DNA of 64,000 bases from Membranipora membranacea. Taxonomy: Eukaryota; Bryozoa; Gymnolaemata; Cheilostomatida; Membraniporidae. Under the pieces are notes generated by a model that saw nothing but the letters and a program-made list of their open reading frames with translations, searched no databases and was not told the DNA's origin. The stretch spans positions 16,495,001 through 16,559,000 of the forward strand of contig OU612067.1 in the NCBI GenBank assembly GCA_914767715.1, written 5' to 3'. Below, piece after piece: positions 11,554 through 25,000 of the stretch (position 1 is its first letter; each line of letters begins with the position of its first letter). The position numbers and the translations under genes were made by a program.

Positions 11554-13167
11554 TTCTTTCAAAATCAAATAATGATCACAACTGTTAAAAGAGCAATCGC
11601 CAAAAGATTCGGTCTATACAATATTCAGGCTATGGGATAGGAATATTTTAACTTTACAATTGATTTTATTTACCTGCATCATAGATAAAATATTGCTTCG
11701 CATGATAAGTATTGTAAAGGGTCGTATTCAATCCTCTCCTCCAGTTATGTAAGAAACCTAGGCTAGCAACTTGCATATAGAAAGGAAATCTAAAGAAGAG
11801 ATTGCAAAAATCAGTCACAATAATCTTGCAGTTATCTTTCAGTTACCTTAGCTCATACATGACATCTTGACTGGGGTCCATATCACCATGCGGGCTTGGC
11901 TGGTCTGGGAACCCTAAAAATCTCCCGGCGGCGACACGCACGGGGTATAACCCAAGACACTGGACTGAGTATTCGGTTTTATTACTATTATGAGAAAACC
12001 ATAATTTGCCCAATTCAAGCAAGTTTTACACCGAGATTTATTATGGAGAAAGTTTAATTTAAATGCAATTGGTTATGATAGGTTGACAACTAGACCCAAT
12101 AACTGCACACTAAGCAAATGAAACAGCTCTCAGCTGCAAAAGTGGGGTGGTAATAGGGTAATCAGTCCATAGGCATAGATAGGGTAATCAGTCCAAATAT
12201 CTGGTGTTACTTGTCATGTATGCCTTAGCTGTTTGTAGCATTGCTAAGTTGCTGGGTACCCACCTAACTAAGTAAATATCAGGATAAATTACAATAATGA
12301 GGATTCCATAATAGTATCATTTTATGGAGATAATGATGATATGATGCATGATGAAATTGAATGTTCATTTCAAGAAGAAGGGTTATTAATCAAACCCCAC
12401 TCCTTGGCTCGATCGAACCTAGCCTGTCTTGATAAGCTTTGTTGTGGGGCCTATCAATACAGGCTAAGTCAAACCAACCATAATAATAAATTTCATATAT
12501 TATATATCATGTAGTCCAGTAGTATTAATAATAGTAGTATAAACAGGAGTAACAGTCCCCTGTTACTCCTTGGTTGAATGATTGTTAATCATGATAGCTT
12601 CATCGTGTAGATACTTTTTACTACTTGGCGCCATCGATTATTAGTCTGCCATGGCAAGCCAAAAAAAGTTCTCCAGGCAGGCTTAAGTTTATTTGTGACT
12701 GACATAATTTGATTTATCACACTGCCCCCAGTGAAATATAGTCAGTCTGGTACTCAAATGATTGATTGGATTTCAAACCAATTATATTCAAGCATCACAA
12801 TCAGTCACTCTCAAACACCCACCAACGGACATTCACTATAATGCCTAACAGTATGCGGTAGGTTAATTCCGGTTGAGTTGTTTGTTGTGGAAGTTACAGT
12901 TTTCTAGAAAAAGACAAGTGACTTCATATAGAGAAGAGCACATCCCTCGTTGGGCTGCCGTCCTCTGGGCGGAATGCTGACTGAAAACAATATTGCCCTG
13001 ATCTTCTAAAAAGGTCTATGCAATGATGTTCAGTCGAATTTAAGTTTACATGTGACTTTAGATTTAGAGAGCATCTACCAGAGGTCATGTGGTCTTAGAT
13101 CCTGTAAACCAAATCTAGAGTATATGATATGAAAGCTGTTTCTTGATAATTTCAGACTACAAAGGCA
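11554..13167. promoter_or_regulatory. Divergent intergenic region between chromodomain gene and TMEM177
   Basis: The two start codons (11553 minus, 13168 plus) face away from each other across 1.6 kb, so both promoters and both 5' untranslated regions should lie here. A TTTCAG acceptor ends at 13155, 12 bases before the TMEM177 ATG, which suggests a non-coding first exon further upstream for that gene. No core promoter element could be assigned by eye. The stretch also carries the hairpin repeat at 12549-12573 and one copy of the AGCCTGT-type repeat at about 12420. Confidence 0.45.
12549..12573. repeat. Hairpin repeat (AGGAGTAACAG / CTGTTACTCCT)
   Basis: Perfect 11-bp arms flank a four-base CCCC-type loop. 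The same sequence recurs, alone or as a hairpin, near 27157-27180, 38930-38955 and 43072-43105. Confidence 0.7.
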
Positions 13168-14967
13168 ATGGCGAAGCTGGTCAACACAAGTCTTGCATAT
13201 AAATGGCAGGCGTTTGGTGGAGCTGTTGTATGTGGTGCTCTTGGTTACGCTATGATACCTGTTTTATGGCCTCAGAAGACTAAGTTGTATCACACGCTAC
13301 ATAAAGAAGGCCTCATGGAGCCTGTTGAAGTGGATGACGTCTCATTGAAAGTTGTATCTGAGGTAAGCCCACACATTTATTCGCCAATATATTTACTTGA
13401 AAAATCAAACGGATTGATTGTGCTAGTGGAACGTGATGATTAAACAATAGCTAAGTTAAAAAATTAAATGCCATTGACCTCCTCAACTGAAACGATACTT
13501 AAAAAAATATTATGTGCTTGCTGAAAATCACTCTTCACTTGAAGTTGTGTGCTAGAATGCTAATCGGTCTTATTGTCATTATAAATGATTGCAAATATAA
13601 GTGGCTTCCTGTAAAGTCCAGTCCAGTATAGCCGGTCTCGTAGTGGTGTTCACTAATTTGAATTCAGTTATTCTTCATGGCAATCTCACAGCTCACAATT
13701 GGCGTATAATTTACAGTGCCATTGGTTGCTTACGATAACAAACGGAAATTATCCTGACCATTGTTCCTTTTGCTCACGTAAGCAGAACAAAGTGTGTCCA
13801 GCCCAAGTTCTGACAATCTTCAATTCCATGCATAACAGCAAGTATGTGTTACACTGGTGACCTTATGAAACAATGAAATTAAGACAATATGATTTTTTTA
13901 TTTCTCAGGCAGGCGATTGGTTTACTTTGAAAAACTTACATGTCACATGAAAACCCGCCACAAATTAAATCGTCAGGCCCATGTTTTGTCTGAAGGGTAG
14001 TTTCTCAAGTTTCAAAACTATCCTAATTTAGGTTTTTTACGTATTGATATTATATTTTGTCCATATGCTACAGTACAAGATTTCGTTCAGTTTTTACATA
14101 GAAGGACGCCGGAAAAATAGTGATATAGTGACTTTTTACTATACAACATCGCATTTCTTGTAGGTGTTAACAAAGCTTAAGATGCCAAAGGACAAAGTCA
14201 GCCAGATAGACTTATATGTCACTCAGACGGTTGAGCCAAACTACCACGGACAGCTCTCTTTGCAGCCAAAGTCTTTGATAGGACTACCCAGAAACCTCGG
14301 ATGGCAGACCGCAGAGGACGTGGAGCTTGGAAAAGAGAAAATACTGAATAAAAGTTTTCCATGGTCATCACCTCGGGCAGAAGATGTGAAAGCTTTCTTA
14401 CTTCTATCGCAGGCCGAGAAAGAATTCCTCATCGCTCGTCAAATTGGTTATATTGACTGCCAGCATATCTGGATCAAGCTGACATGGAAAATGCTCTGCA
14501 TTGTGACATGGTTTTATGGTAGCTATTTCGTCAGCGGTAAACTCGGTTATTTTGATGCAGGACGAAAGGCCACAGCGAGAAAACATTCACTCCTTATACT
14601 GAATTTCTTAATGCCGGGGATTGCAGCAGCTCTAGTCCACATTCTCATACTAGACAATTACAACTGCAATCATGACAAGTGGGCTGACAGGTACGCCGGA
14701 CTGATGGGTGCTGACATGTGCTTGGCAGGTTATAACTACTATGATAAGCAGATCAAAGCCAACAAAGCACTATATGAACTGTCACCAGGTGCTGACAAAG
14801 CCCTGACGCCTAACGGGAACTTTGTAATGGGTGCTTTCAGAACTAAACACCTGGCTTTGAGCTCTCGAAAGAACTACATGAAGAAAATGTATGATAACTT
14901 TATGAAAAAGCAAGAGGCTGCTGAGCAGGCTGCTTGTGATTCTGGTGAAATGAAAACTGCAGAGTGA
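13168..14967 (+). CDS. TMEM177: Transmembrane protein 177, mitochondrial inner membrane
   Basis: Two coding exons, 13168-13362 and 14164-14967, joined in phase 0 (GAG|GTAAGC ... TTGTAG|GTG), give 332 aa, close to the 311 aa of the human protein. Segments typical of the family are visible: the N-terminal hydrophobic stretch (about 15-33), VSEVLTKLKMP at the exon junction, SQAEKEFLIARQIGYID, two further membrane segments (about 159-170 and 192-208), and the conserved C-terminal ALTPNGNFVMGAFRTKHL. Human TMEM177 binds COX20 and stabilises newly made COX2 during cytochrome c oxidase assembly; that role is family knowledge. The ATG follows a TTTCAG acceptor by 12 bases, so a 5' UTR intron is likely. 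An AATAAA lies at 15148-15153. The intron holds a copy of dispersed repeat A. Confidence 0.88.
13734..13906. repeat. Dispersed repeat A, copy 2 (173 bp), in TMEM177 intron
   Basis: Near-identical partner of 7109-7280, same orientation. It lies between the two coding exons of TMEM177. Confidence 0.85.
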
Positions 14968-15542
14968 AGTAATGAAGATTCTTACTAGCTGGCAACACTG
15001 ATGGGGTAATTTGTTCTGTAGTGTAATATGCAGCCAATGAAGGTTTCAGAGCATTGTGGGAATGGATACGTTGCGCTGTGTGTAACAAATACTGTGTTTT
15101 ATTGATGAGAAGTTATCAGACCAATGTGGCAACAACATGAGTGTAACAATAAAATGTAAAGAGTTAAATTTGAAATTTGATCCAAACGTGAAAGTCTGAT
15201 ACGTGATTAACATAATTTGTACAAAAAAATTGCCTAAAATATTGATAAAATTACATCACATAAGAACATTTAGAAGTTTATAAGTAAAATATGCGCATAT
15301 AACAAATGCTTTGTAAAACTAGTTCCTAGAAAGATATTTGGAAAAATACAGATAACTCAACATAGCTTTTTGGCACATAACAATGGCTAAAGTTAAGAGT
15401 CTAGAGCACGTGATTTTAGAGGTTAAAATATATGAGTTCCTATGGAATGAGTTGCTGACATGGTGAGTTGTAGAATATAACTAGATACAATACCAACATG
15501 AGTGGATGGTCTCCTACATTATTTCAAGTGATTGTGAAGGTA

Positions 15543-15821
15543 TTAGGTTTTTTGGTATCATTCTAGATTTCTCAGTCTAATTTAAGAGACTGTTAAGGAT
15601 CATGGCCCAGTTACAACTCATTTTCACTCAAATTTGAGATGTGAAGGTACTGAAGAGGTACAATTTTAATGATAGTATATACAAAATGGTACCTTTTTAG
15701 TACCTTCCGATCTCAACTTCGAGTGAAAATCAGTTGAAACTGGGTCACTTGCTGGTAGCAAACCTGATAGCAGTTTTCTAAATTAGACTGAGCACTTCAG
15801 AATGATACCAAAAACCTGATT
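15543..15821. mobile_element. Foldback MITE-like element, family F1 copy 1
   Basis: Terminal inverted repeats of about 40 bp: the left end reads TTTTTTGGTATCATTCTAGA and the right end carries its complement, ending ACCAAAAACCTGATT. An inner second pair (GGTACC-centred, near AAATGGTACC) makes most of the 280 bp self-complementary. It lies between TMEM177 and the 3' end of the leishmanolysin-like gene. Confidence 0.7.
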
Positions 15822-16090
15822 CCTTCAATCGCTTTAACGGTATCAGCTGCCTATGTAAAACACATTGGACTAGAGATATTAAGTATTATTTATAGCAGTG
15901 ACCTCTAATGATGTAGGTGAGCACATGAAATACAACAAATTTATCAGCTGATGGAAGCAATTATCACAGCTACGCTGTTATATATCTAACTCTGATCTAA
16001 AACTAATCTATATGTAACACAGGAGTTGTGACACTCTGTCCAAGAAGCGGACAACTCCTGGCTCTAATTCTTACTCTTATATGTGGCGAA

Positions 16091-19000
16091 TCAGTGTAAG
16101 TTGACAAGGAAGGGTATTGCACAAAGAGTTAACAGAAGTTTTGTGAAGTTTACTGAGTTCATAGAAGCACCTGCACACGGGACGTCTGGTGTTGACTCTG
16201 AGGTGTAAACTGGCGGATCGCTTTCAGCAGGACATTTTATTTCTGACTAAAATTTGATAATAAAAGAACAAATTTGATCAAACCAACAAGAGGAGTAACA
16301 TGTACTAGATCTTCAACTCATTTGCCTCCCAACTTAGCTAGCCATAATTGGTGCTCCAAACCCTAGCTGAAACAAAGTTGAGCTAACATCTAATCATATA
16401 GGGGATGAAGATTTTAGATAAATTTTGATCCCATTTGTTTGCATTCGGGTTGCTCCCGTCCTACTGGTCAGCTGCTGCCATCTAAAAGGGGCAACTCCAA
16501 ATACAGGCAAATTTGATCACACTAAACTAAAGCAAATATTTAATTATCCAACTAAATTCTTGGGTCTGTCATGAACGACAGGTTATAATCATTAACTACC
16601 TTATAACAATCGTCATTGACATGATACCAAATATTATACAGATACCCTTGAGAGTAAAGTATTCGCGGGAGGAGGAGCCTACCTTATTTGCACACACTTG
16701 AGATAGCAAGATTTATGACTAGCAAACATTCACTCAGCCTTATTCCTCACATGTAGCTAAATTAAAATTTAGCTAATATTTAATCCTCTAGACCCCAGAG
16801 GATTAAATATTAGCTATATAGTCTAGGGTATATAGTTATATACTTACTGAGCACATGTCTGCACAGCTGGGACAGACTATATCTCCTTCATGGTATGAGG
16901 TATTAGTAGCTACCTTTATATCCAATATCTGCCCTGAAAAGTAGCACCTGAACGGAGTCTTGTTCACGTATATAAGCAGGCCGAGTTTTTCTACACATTT
17001 ATACTGAAAAAAAGAAATCAAGGTTCAAAATACATTTTGTTCAAATATTATCTCTTAAAACCTTCATTGGGTTGAACGGGAAGAGAAAGGCACATAATTT
17101 GGGGTTGCTTCTCCTTTGATCATAATGTGAGAATGCCTTTCTGCTTGATTGGTGTAATCACCTACTACTCTTTTATTGCAATTGCAGTTGCGTGTAAATC
17201 AAATATTAAGTATATCCCACAAAAGATTTACCCCTTAAACCACTGCTGACAAAGCTGGGCTTAGCCCAGCAGAGCGGCATGTCAAAAATTTAAATAGAGA
17301 GTTGTGGCATCAAAACATCTAGCCAGTAGCTTTGCATGGAGTTATATGAGCTCTAAAAAAGTAGTGAGTATCTTCTTCCCCAGCCATCCGCCATTAGTGA
17401 TGACAAAAGTTGGCCCTGACAAATCAGGTGCCTTTATAATCTACCCGAGATCTAACACTCTTTACTTTCTAATAGCTCATATAACTCCATGCAAAGCTAC
17501 TGGCTAGATTTTTTAGTGCCACAACTCTCTATTTAAATTTTTGACTGGACCCTGCTGACCCAGTGGTTTAAGGATTGATGGGAAGTGAGATAGTGATGTC
17601 ACATATGCTCATGGTATTAAAATTTATAATGTATATTTCTTTTGGAAATTAAGAACAAACTTTTCAGTGGGGGCATAGCATTGCTAACCCCCCGACACAG
17701 CATGCATAGCAATAGTTCTGAATAAACAGGGACTAATAGAAGTGATCCAATATGATCAAATTTTGTTTTGCATTTGGAGTTGCGCCCCCTTGCATGACAG
17801 TATACCAGAATGACATAGCCTAGTCACGTGGCCACATTTTCGTTTAATCTAATTCTAATCTCAATCAAAATTGGATCATATGGCTAAGTATGACTAGAAA
17901 TCCAGGCAAATTAGATCAAACTCGATTGAACCATCACCTACCTGATAGCATCCAGAGCCAAAGTTATTAGATACAAACTTAGACTGGCAGCGGGACATTG
18001 TGTAAGGCTTAGTCTGATCGAAGCAGCGGCTATCACTGCCGTAATACTCTGCTGCAAAGTTACTATCAGGTCCCGGAGTGTTTGAAGTTAATGTACATTC
18101 ACTACCACGAACAAACTCACCAGCCTTCTTCCAGTTAAATTCCTAAATAAAATAAATTGAACTAACATATTCAACAGAATAACATAATGGGACTCATTAG
18201 AGAGAGCATCATTAGTAGACTTAATAATAGGTGCATGGGATACTCCAATGGGATACACTATCAAAATCACCACAATAACCACAATAAATCGGTTATATGC
18301 CAGCAGATTGACAACATAAAAACTAAATATTATGAAATAATCGAAAATGTTCAAGCTATCATTCTACAAAGAGTTGTCTTGTCTTAGAAATTCAAAGACA
18401 AGATAACTCCGAAATATGATGATAACGTGACTAGCTGAGGACTTTTCTGGTCTTTGACACAACCACAAGAAATGCTTAGAATGATTAGATCAAGTAACGT
18501 TAGTTTCTGTGCATCACACTTCATGACAAAAGAGGCTAATGATAGGCTTTCATTGTTATTATTTGAATCTTAGGCATTAGATGATAACATTTCTTTTAGA
18601 AATGATATAGAGCCAAAGAAAGTATCAAACAAAGCATTTACCTGAGATAAGTTTATTTGCTCACCTGTAGGTAAGGGCAGAAATCAGCGAGCTCTACGAT
18701 TCCACCATACTGTGGAAAATCATTGGAATATCTGTAAAAAGCTGGAATATCACCGCCGTACTGGTGCATGTTACATAGAGACATAGCCTTTCTATGTGCT
18801 GTGCATTCTGTCCTTAAAGGGGTGGATTTTATATCAGTGCAGTAGGGGAACACCGACTCATTGCTGCAAACAAGTAATAAATAATATCAAAATTACGTTC
18901 ATTTAATTTTTTTTTACTTACGGTTGGTTTTGATATTTTGGTCAGAAGGACATTGATAAAAGGTTAAGAACTAGTTGCGTGGTAGTCGCAGTCTCATTGA

Positions 19001-22000
19001 ATTCCTATTGGAAATACAAAATTACCAACATTTATTTTGAATATTAATATTTCATATATTAGTAATATTGATATATGGTTTAGGCTAATCAATCTACAAA
19101 CATATACATTGTTGTTCCACATATGTGCTTACGGTGCGTACCCACACGTGGATGGCAGCGCATTTCTGCATTTGAAGTTGTCCCTCTTTGAGGTGCCGGC
19201 TCATTAGTAGAATGGGAACAACCGAGGATTCGGATAAAACTTGATCTAGGCTTTGCCTGCAGTACGGCGAGAATATTTGAAAAGTCTCGATCTTCCTTCC
19301 AAGAATAACATACCTTTGCTGCCGGCTGGATATCCAATCATAGCAACTTTTCTTGGCAAAGTCACATCCTAGATTTTCACCCCATTCTAGCTTTTCTGCA
19401 TAGGAATAATCAGCTTGGTACCAGCTATAGGAAAAATATACAGAATCACAAGAATTACGTACATATCAGTTTCAATTTGGCTGTGATTATCTAAATGAAA
19501 ACAGTTAGATTTATTCTAATTTACATTTATTCATCTTCATATTATATATATTTTCATGGGGGGAACTACAGGGGTTGGTGCCTTTTGGGTGGTGGTGCAT
19601 TTTGGATGGTGGGGTCGCTTTATTGTGGATTCCGACTGCTGGGCGGTGGGACCATTTTGGTGGTGGAGCCTTTTGGCTGACGCGAACTTTATAACCATAT
19701 AACTCTTACCCAGTGTCTTCCATCAGAGCCAGTGTCATCCTGGAGGCCACTGGATTTTGTGTATATATACCTGTCATCAACTCATTCTGTCATAGCAAAA
19801 ACATTGAGATCCATTAAATTTAGAATTAGCATTGGAAATCAAAACACATAGGCCTATATTTAATACACCAGTCAAAACTAGATTGATGCTGAGAAGTGGT
19901 CCATTATCTATGAACAATTCATGTGTCCACGTTTGATATACATAGATGGCGCCTATATACATGGTAATAATAATAAATAATGAAGTGGCTGTAATGGATT
20001 GTAATGGACTGTAATTCGGATCAAGCATAAATTGTAGAGACATGGTAGTCCATCGACAGGGGTTTACTTGTTCGGGGATTAATAATATGGATAAAAAATT
20101 TTTTAAGAGACTTACTTTTACCAATTTGCTATGCTCAAATTTATATGCTAAAAACTTTTGACATCATGTTATTTACATGGAGCATAGCATGTCTTGTCAA
20201 GGCAGGCTACATTGAGTCATTTATCCCGCCCCCCGGTCAGTTTGAGAGTTTTGACTAGTTATTTTAAAATAAAAAAATATCAAGTCTATGATAGAATGTT
20301 GTGATTGAGCACTTTGAATATGTAACATGATATATAGGTAGTCATTGCCATGTTGAAATGCAATTAATGTGCCCATACCTCGTTTTGAACACTTGCCATA
20401 CCTCAAACATTCTGAATTGTATTTCTTTGGTAGATAATGAGTTGTATCTTTACCTTAACACCAAGTTAATCTTTACTTCATAAGGGGGGGGGGTCAGAGT
20501 CTAGGGGGCTCAGACTACTTCATAACAGGCTCTGAAAACTACAACAGATACCGTTGATTTACCTCAAACACTCGTTTCTCCCAGTGAGTAAGTCGTGTAC
20601 CTGATGGACCCTGATCTTCTAACTCTGCACCTTCTAATGTTGAGCAATTAAAATACCTCCTTGTCTCCTCCTAAAATAGATTAATGAAGTGAATGTGATA
20701 GAATCAGGTTTTGGTATATTTTTAGAGTTCTCAGTCTAATTCAAAACACTGTTCTAGGTTCATAACCAGTCTTTTGCTCGTTTCACCTGATTTTTAATCG
20801 AAGTTGAGACAAGAAAGTACTAAAAAAGTACTATCTTCATGATAGTATAGACACAAGAGCACCTTGTAGTGCCTTCTCGTTTCAATTTTGACTGAAAATC
20901 AGTTTATGCAATATAAGGATTATCCAGATGTAGATTCAAACTTCAACAAAGTGTCAATGTGTCAAAGTGTCAATGTGTCAATGCCTTCAATGTCATGAAG
21001 GTTGGAGTCATTGTAGTTCAGTTTAGTTGGGAAATTTTAACGGTGATGCTGCAATTGTTTGAGTCATAGTACAGAAGGCAAAAGGTTAGCATTTTTAGTC
21101 TAATAATTATTACGAATTTTCATACGGTAAGGAGAGGCAACTGCTTCCTTCCAAACTTTAATCTAACCTATCTTAAGTCTGGATAAGAGTTGAGTTATTG
21201 AGTTAAAAACATTCTGAATTTCGATTTGTGTTGCCTCTAATAGATACAGTACTTCTCTCTCTGTATACAAAAGACTATACACTTACTGTAACTTTAGGAG
21301 TAACCATCATACTAACTGTTCTATTCTGATATCCAGCAGCCGTACTCCAATCTGTACGTGTCATTCTTTTTACTACTCGATTGCTGAACATAAAATTACC
21401 ATCCAACCTATAAAAACGAAATAAGTCATCAACAGATAGCGCATTTCAGTACAAAATGCTTTGCAACTGATCTTTGTTTGTTTGTAAAAATAAATAATCT
21501 CTCTTTCCAGAGATGTTTACAGATATAATAGGTTTCTTGATGAAGACGAGTCTAAGTGCTCAGACAGCTGAAAGTGTGTGTTTGGTGACATAAGATTATC
21601 AAACATTCATTACATTTTTTCATATAAAATGAATAATTGATAATGTCATGCCACAGAAATGCACTTGCAGTAGCCAATGTACTTAGATACATGTGCGCTA
21701 GTGTACGCTGTATTCGATATTTCAGACCCTGTCCCAGTGCAGAATTATATCCTAGCGAAGAAAAAGAATTACACAAAACCAATTTTGCCCTGGTCAGCTC
21801 AACATGTCCCATAGAAAACCAAACTCACTAAAGTGTCATGAATTGATTGAAGCTCGATATTCCTGTGGCACACATACCAAAGGAAATAGTCAGGGTGTTA
21901 CCCACCCAGCCAGCTACCATTACCGCTGTGACTGCCTTCACACAACTCCATAACCCTCTGATAACTAAATTCATATATGTGACAAGAACTTGACATGGTT

Positions 22001-25000
22001 GCATTCATAATGACAAAGATATGTGTGTTGTAAAAATTACCCTCGAGGTGGGAGATTACCAGATCCAGTACGTTCAGTGAAGGGGTTACCATCTGCATCC
22101 CGATAAAATCCATATAAACTAAGTGAGAAACCCTGCAAATAGTACATGTATGGTAATCAATAAGTTGCTTGTTTTTCACATGATTGGTGATTTTTGCAGG
22201 GTTATTATGTGCTCTGAAAGGTAAGTGTCTCATTGTATCTATTTTAAGATATGCCACCACTGTTAACTGAAGGTGATAATCATCAATAGCAATAACAGAA
22301 CTAACATGCAACAGCATTACTAAAATTAATACGATAAGAGAGTTCTTGTGACCAGGGCGGGTGGGATATTGATCCACCCTCCCTTTGGAGATTAAGTGGC
22401 TAAGAAGCTACATAAATCGGAGTTGCCCTCTCATTGACCTCAATGTTCAGAGAGTGGACAACTCTGATATATCATCACCATTTTATTAGTTGCTCACCAG
22501 TGAGTGTAGTATTTCATGTTTGATAGTGGCTATAGCAAGCTCCAGTTGAGTCTCATGCGTTGACAAATCATCGGGGCATATGTTGATGAACCCTGCGATA
22601 GGTCTGTCATATTCTACCTGAAAAAAATTTCAAGCAAATTTTCAGTCTCAAATTTAAGCAAATCTATCGGAACAAAATACAGTATTGTACATTTGATGTA
22701 TGTATGCACATGGTTACAACTCATTAATTCTTGTTCTTGTTTCCCTTGGATGCTATCCTTGAAGTACACCAATCTGACTTAGAAATAGCCTGTATTGGCA
22801 AGCTTTGTTCATGGATGAGGCAGGAAACCCAAAAACCGTAACAAAGCTTATCAAGTGAGACACTGACTAACACCTGGTATCTCAAAGATATGGTCTGAGT
22901 GTGAGGTCAGTCCTCTGCAAAACCAAAACAACCATGTGGGTGGGAGGAGGGTGTGGCGCCGGGCTCAGAGCAAGAGTCTGGGGGGTCAGACTACTGTAGT
23001 GATTGTCTAGTTAAAACATTAGTTTTGTTTCGATGATTCGTGATTCGATCCGCCATAAAGCAATGAATACTATCTGATACTTGATACACAGCTTGATATT
23101 CAACACACATCAAATATTGGGGAAAAAGTCAAACGGATGCGAAAGAATCTCAATCTTGAACACCTAGGTTCAATGTCTCAGACAGAAATTCTTTGGGATA
23201 TGCTTTGATGTTATATTCACTCAATTGTTTTCTGTTTCTGTTTCTGTCTTTAGAAATGATATATGCGAACATATTGACCCAATTCTGCCATTTCGAGACA
23301 GGGCCCTAAATTTAATTTGATGTATATTTTCATTCAGTTATGTAGAAACCTGGTTCTTTATGCCTCAACATGACTGAAATAACTCAATTTGAGAGTAACT
23401 TGGCGCCGACTACGGCGGCCGCGCCCTGAAGGCACCTTTATTTGTCAGTCTTCAGACAGAGACGATTCTAACCCACGCACTTTTTAATAATAAACTATCA
23501 GTGATAATACCAGTATGTTTTACCTCAAGTTGACAGTACGTGGCGTAGGCTACTGATGACTTACACCTCTCCGTGTTATTCGCTGCCACATAAAGTAAAA
23601 AGTCAGCGTCCTGAACTCCATCAGACACAGAGCTCTCAACCAGATAAGAGCGCGTCATTGGATCATAGTATCGACAACCCTGCAAATAAAAAGAAAATTG
23701 GTTCACTTTGTAGGTTTTTTCTTTGCCACACTGTTACAAATGTCTCCCTAACTATGTAGTTCCAAAAGCTTAAAATATGCAGTTTAGACAAAATAGTGAA
23801 TTAAGTGCTGTGCCTCCTGTAATACATTTGACGCCACCCTTTACTGTTATTAAACTTGGGCTCGGCGAGCTGAGAACTTTTGTGAGTTAACTCATTTGAT
23901 TTGGGCACATAGGGATACATCTGAATAGCTGATGGCTGTTATATAATACATAACAGTGTACAGAACTGCTTTCACTACATAACTATCTGTGAGCTCAGAC
24001 ATGCAAAGAGGGATCTTTCAATTAGTGATTTGAAACCTTCACATCTTGGGTTTTAATATTAAGGTAATTTGTTTCTGAATAGTTCACTCAGATGATATAA
24101 AGTTCCAATTAAGTGGAACAACACCTCTGTCAGGTTTAATTCATCTCAGCAGGGACTGATCACATGGCGAGTTTAGCTGGTGTTAACAGTCACACCCCCT
24201 GGTAACCATAAGATCTTGACTAGAACAAGTTTGATCCGATTGCTCGCACTCCAGTTGCACTCCTTCCGCTGGTCACGCATGACCAGTGGATCGGGAGCAG
24301 CTCCGAATACAGGCAGGCTTGACTGATATTATATCACTCCCTCAGGGGCCAGCGAAGAATTGACCATTCATCATAATAATTACAGGTCATCTGAACACCC
24401 ACCATCGCCTGCTCAAGTGTTAAGCCTATGATGCAACGAAGTGTGAAGTTGATAATAATTGCACATAAATAACAGTATCATCGATTTATTAGCGCTCTAA
24501 CAATTATAAATCATCAAAATTTTATGATAAATTATCTATAGAGTCTGGAATAAGTATAATTTTGTGGTGTGGTGGGGAGACAATAGATTATACACAGTGA
24601 GGGGAAACATTAGCATAATTGATCACTTCCACCGGGCAGGGCTGCACTCATTGTCATGGTCAATCACAAAAAAAGAAATTTTATACCAGAGTAGATCACT
24701 GAGATTGCAACGGCTAAAAAGCAAAATCTTTAATTCCTATTTCATTGGCAATCTATTGCAACATTGATATATGAGTGTTCTGAGAATGATGATATCAATA
24801 TGAGTTGTGAAAGTGGAGGTTGTAGGGTTTTCAATGAGGGAGGGTTGCTTGTCAAACAGACTGTGCCTGAGCTTAGCTCTAGTATGGGTGTCCAGAGGGC
24901 TGTTTTGTGGCCCTCTTCTGTCACCCACCCACCCTCACACGAACATAGCTGAGCTAGACTAAGAACTCAGATGTGTCTGACATTGAGATCGGCTTTTGGC

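Noticed and set aside
19495-19680. Gly/Trp-rich plus-strand frame in LMLN intron 10
   Set aside because: Derived from GGT/TGG low-complexity sequence in an intron.
21898-22377. 159-codon minus-strand open frame
   Set aside because: It overlaps LMLN exon 7 but mostly in the wrong frame; only the 92-nt spliced exon fits the protease.
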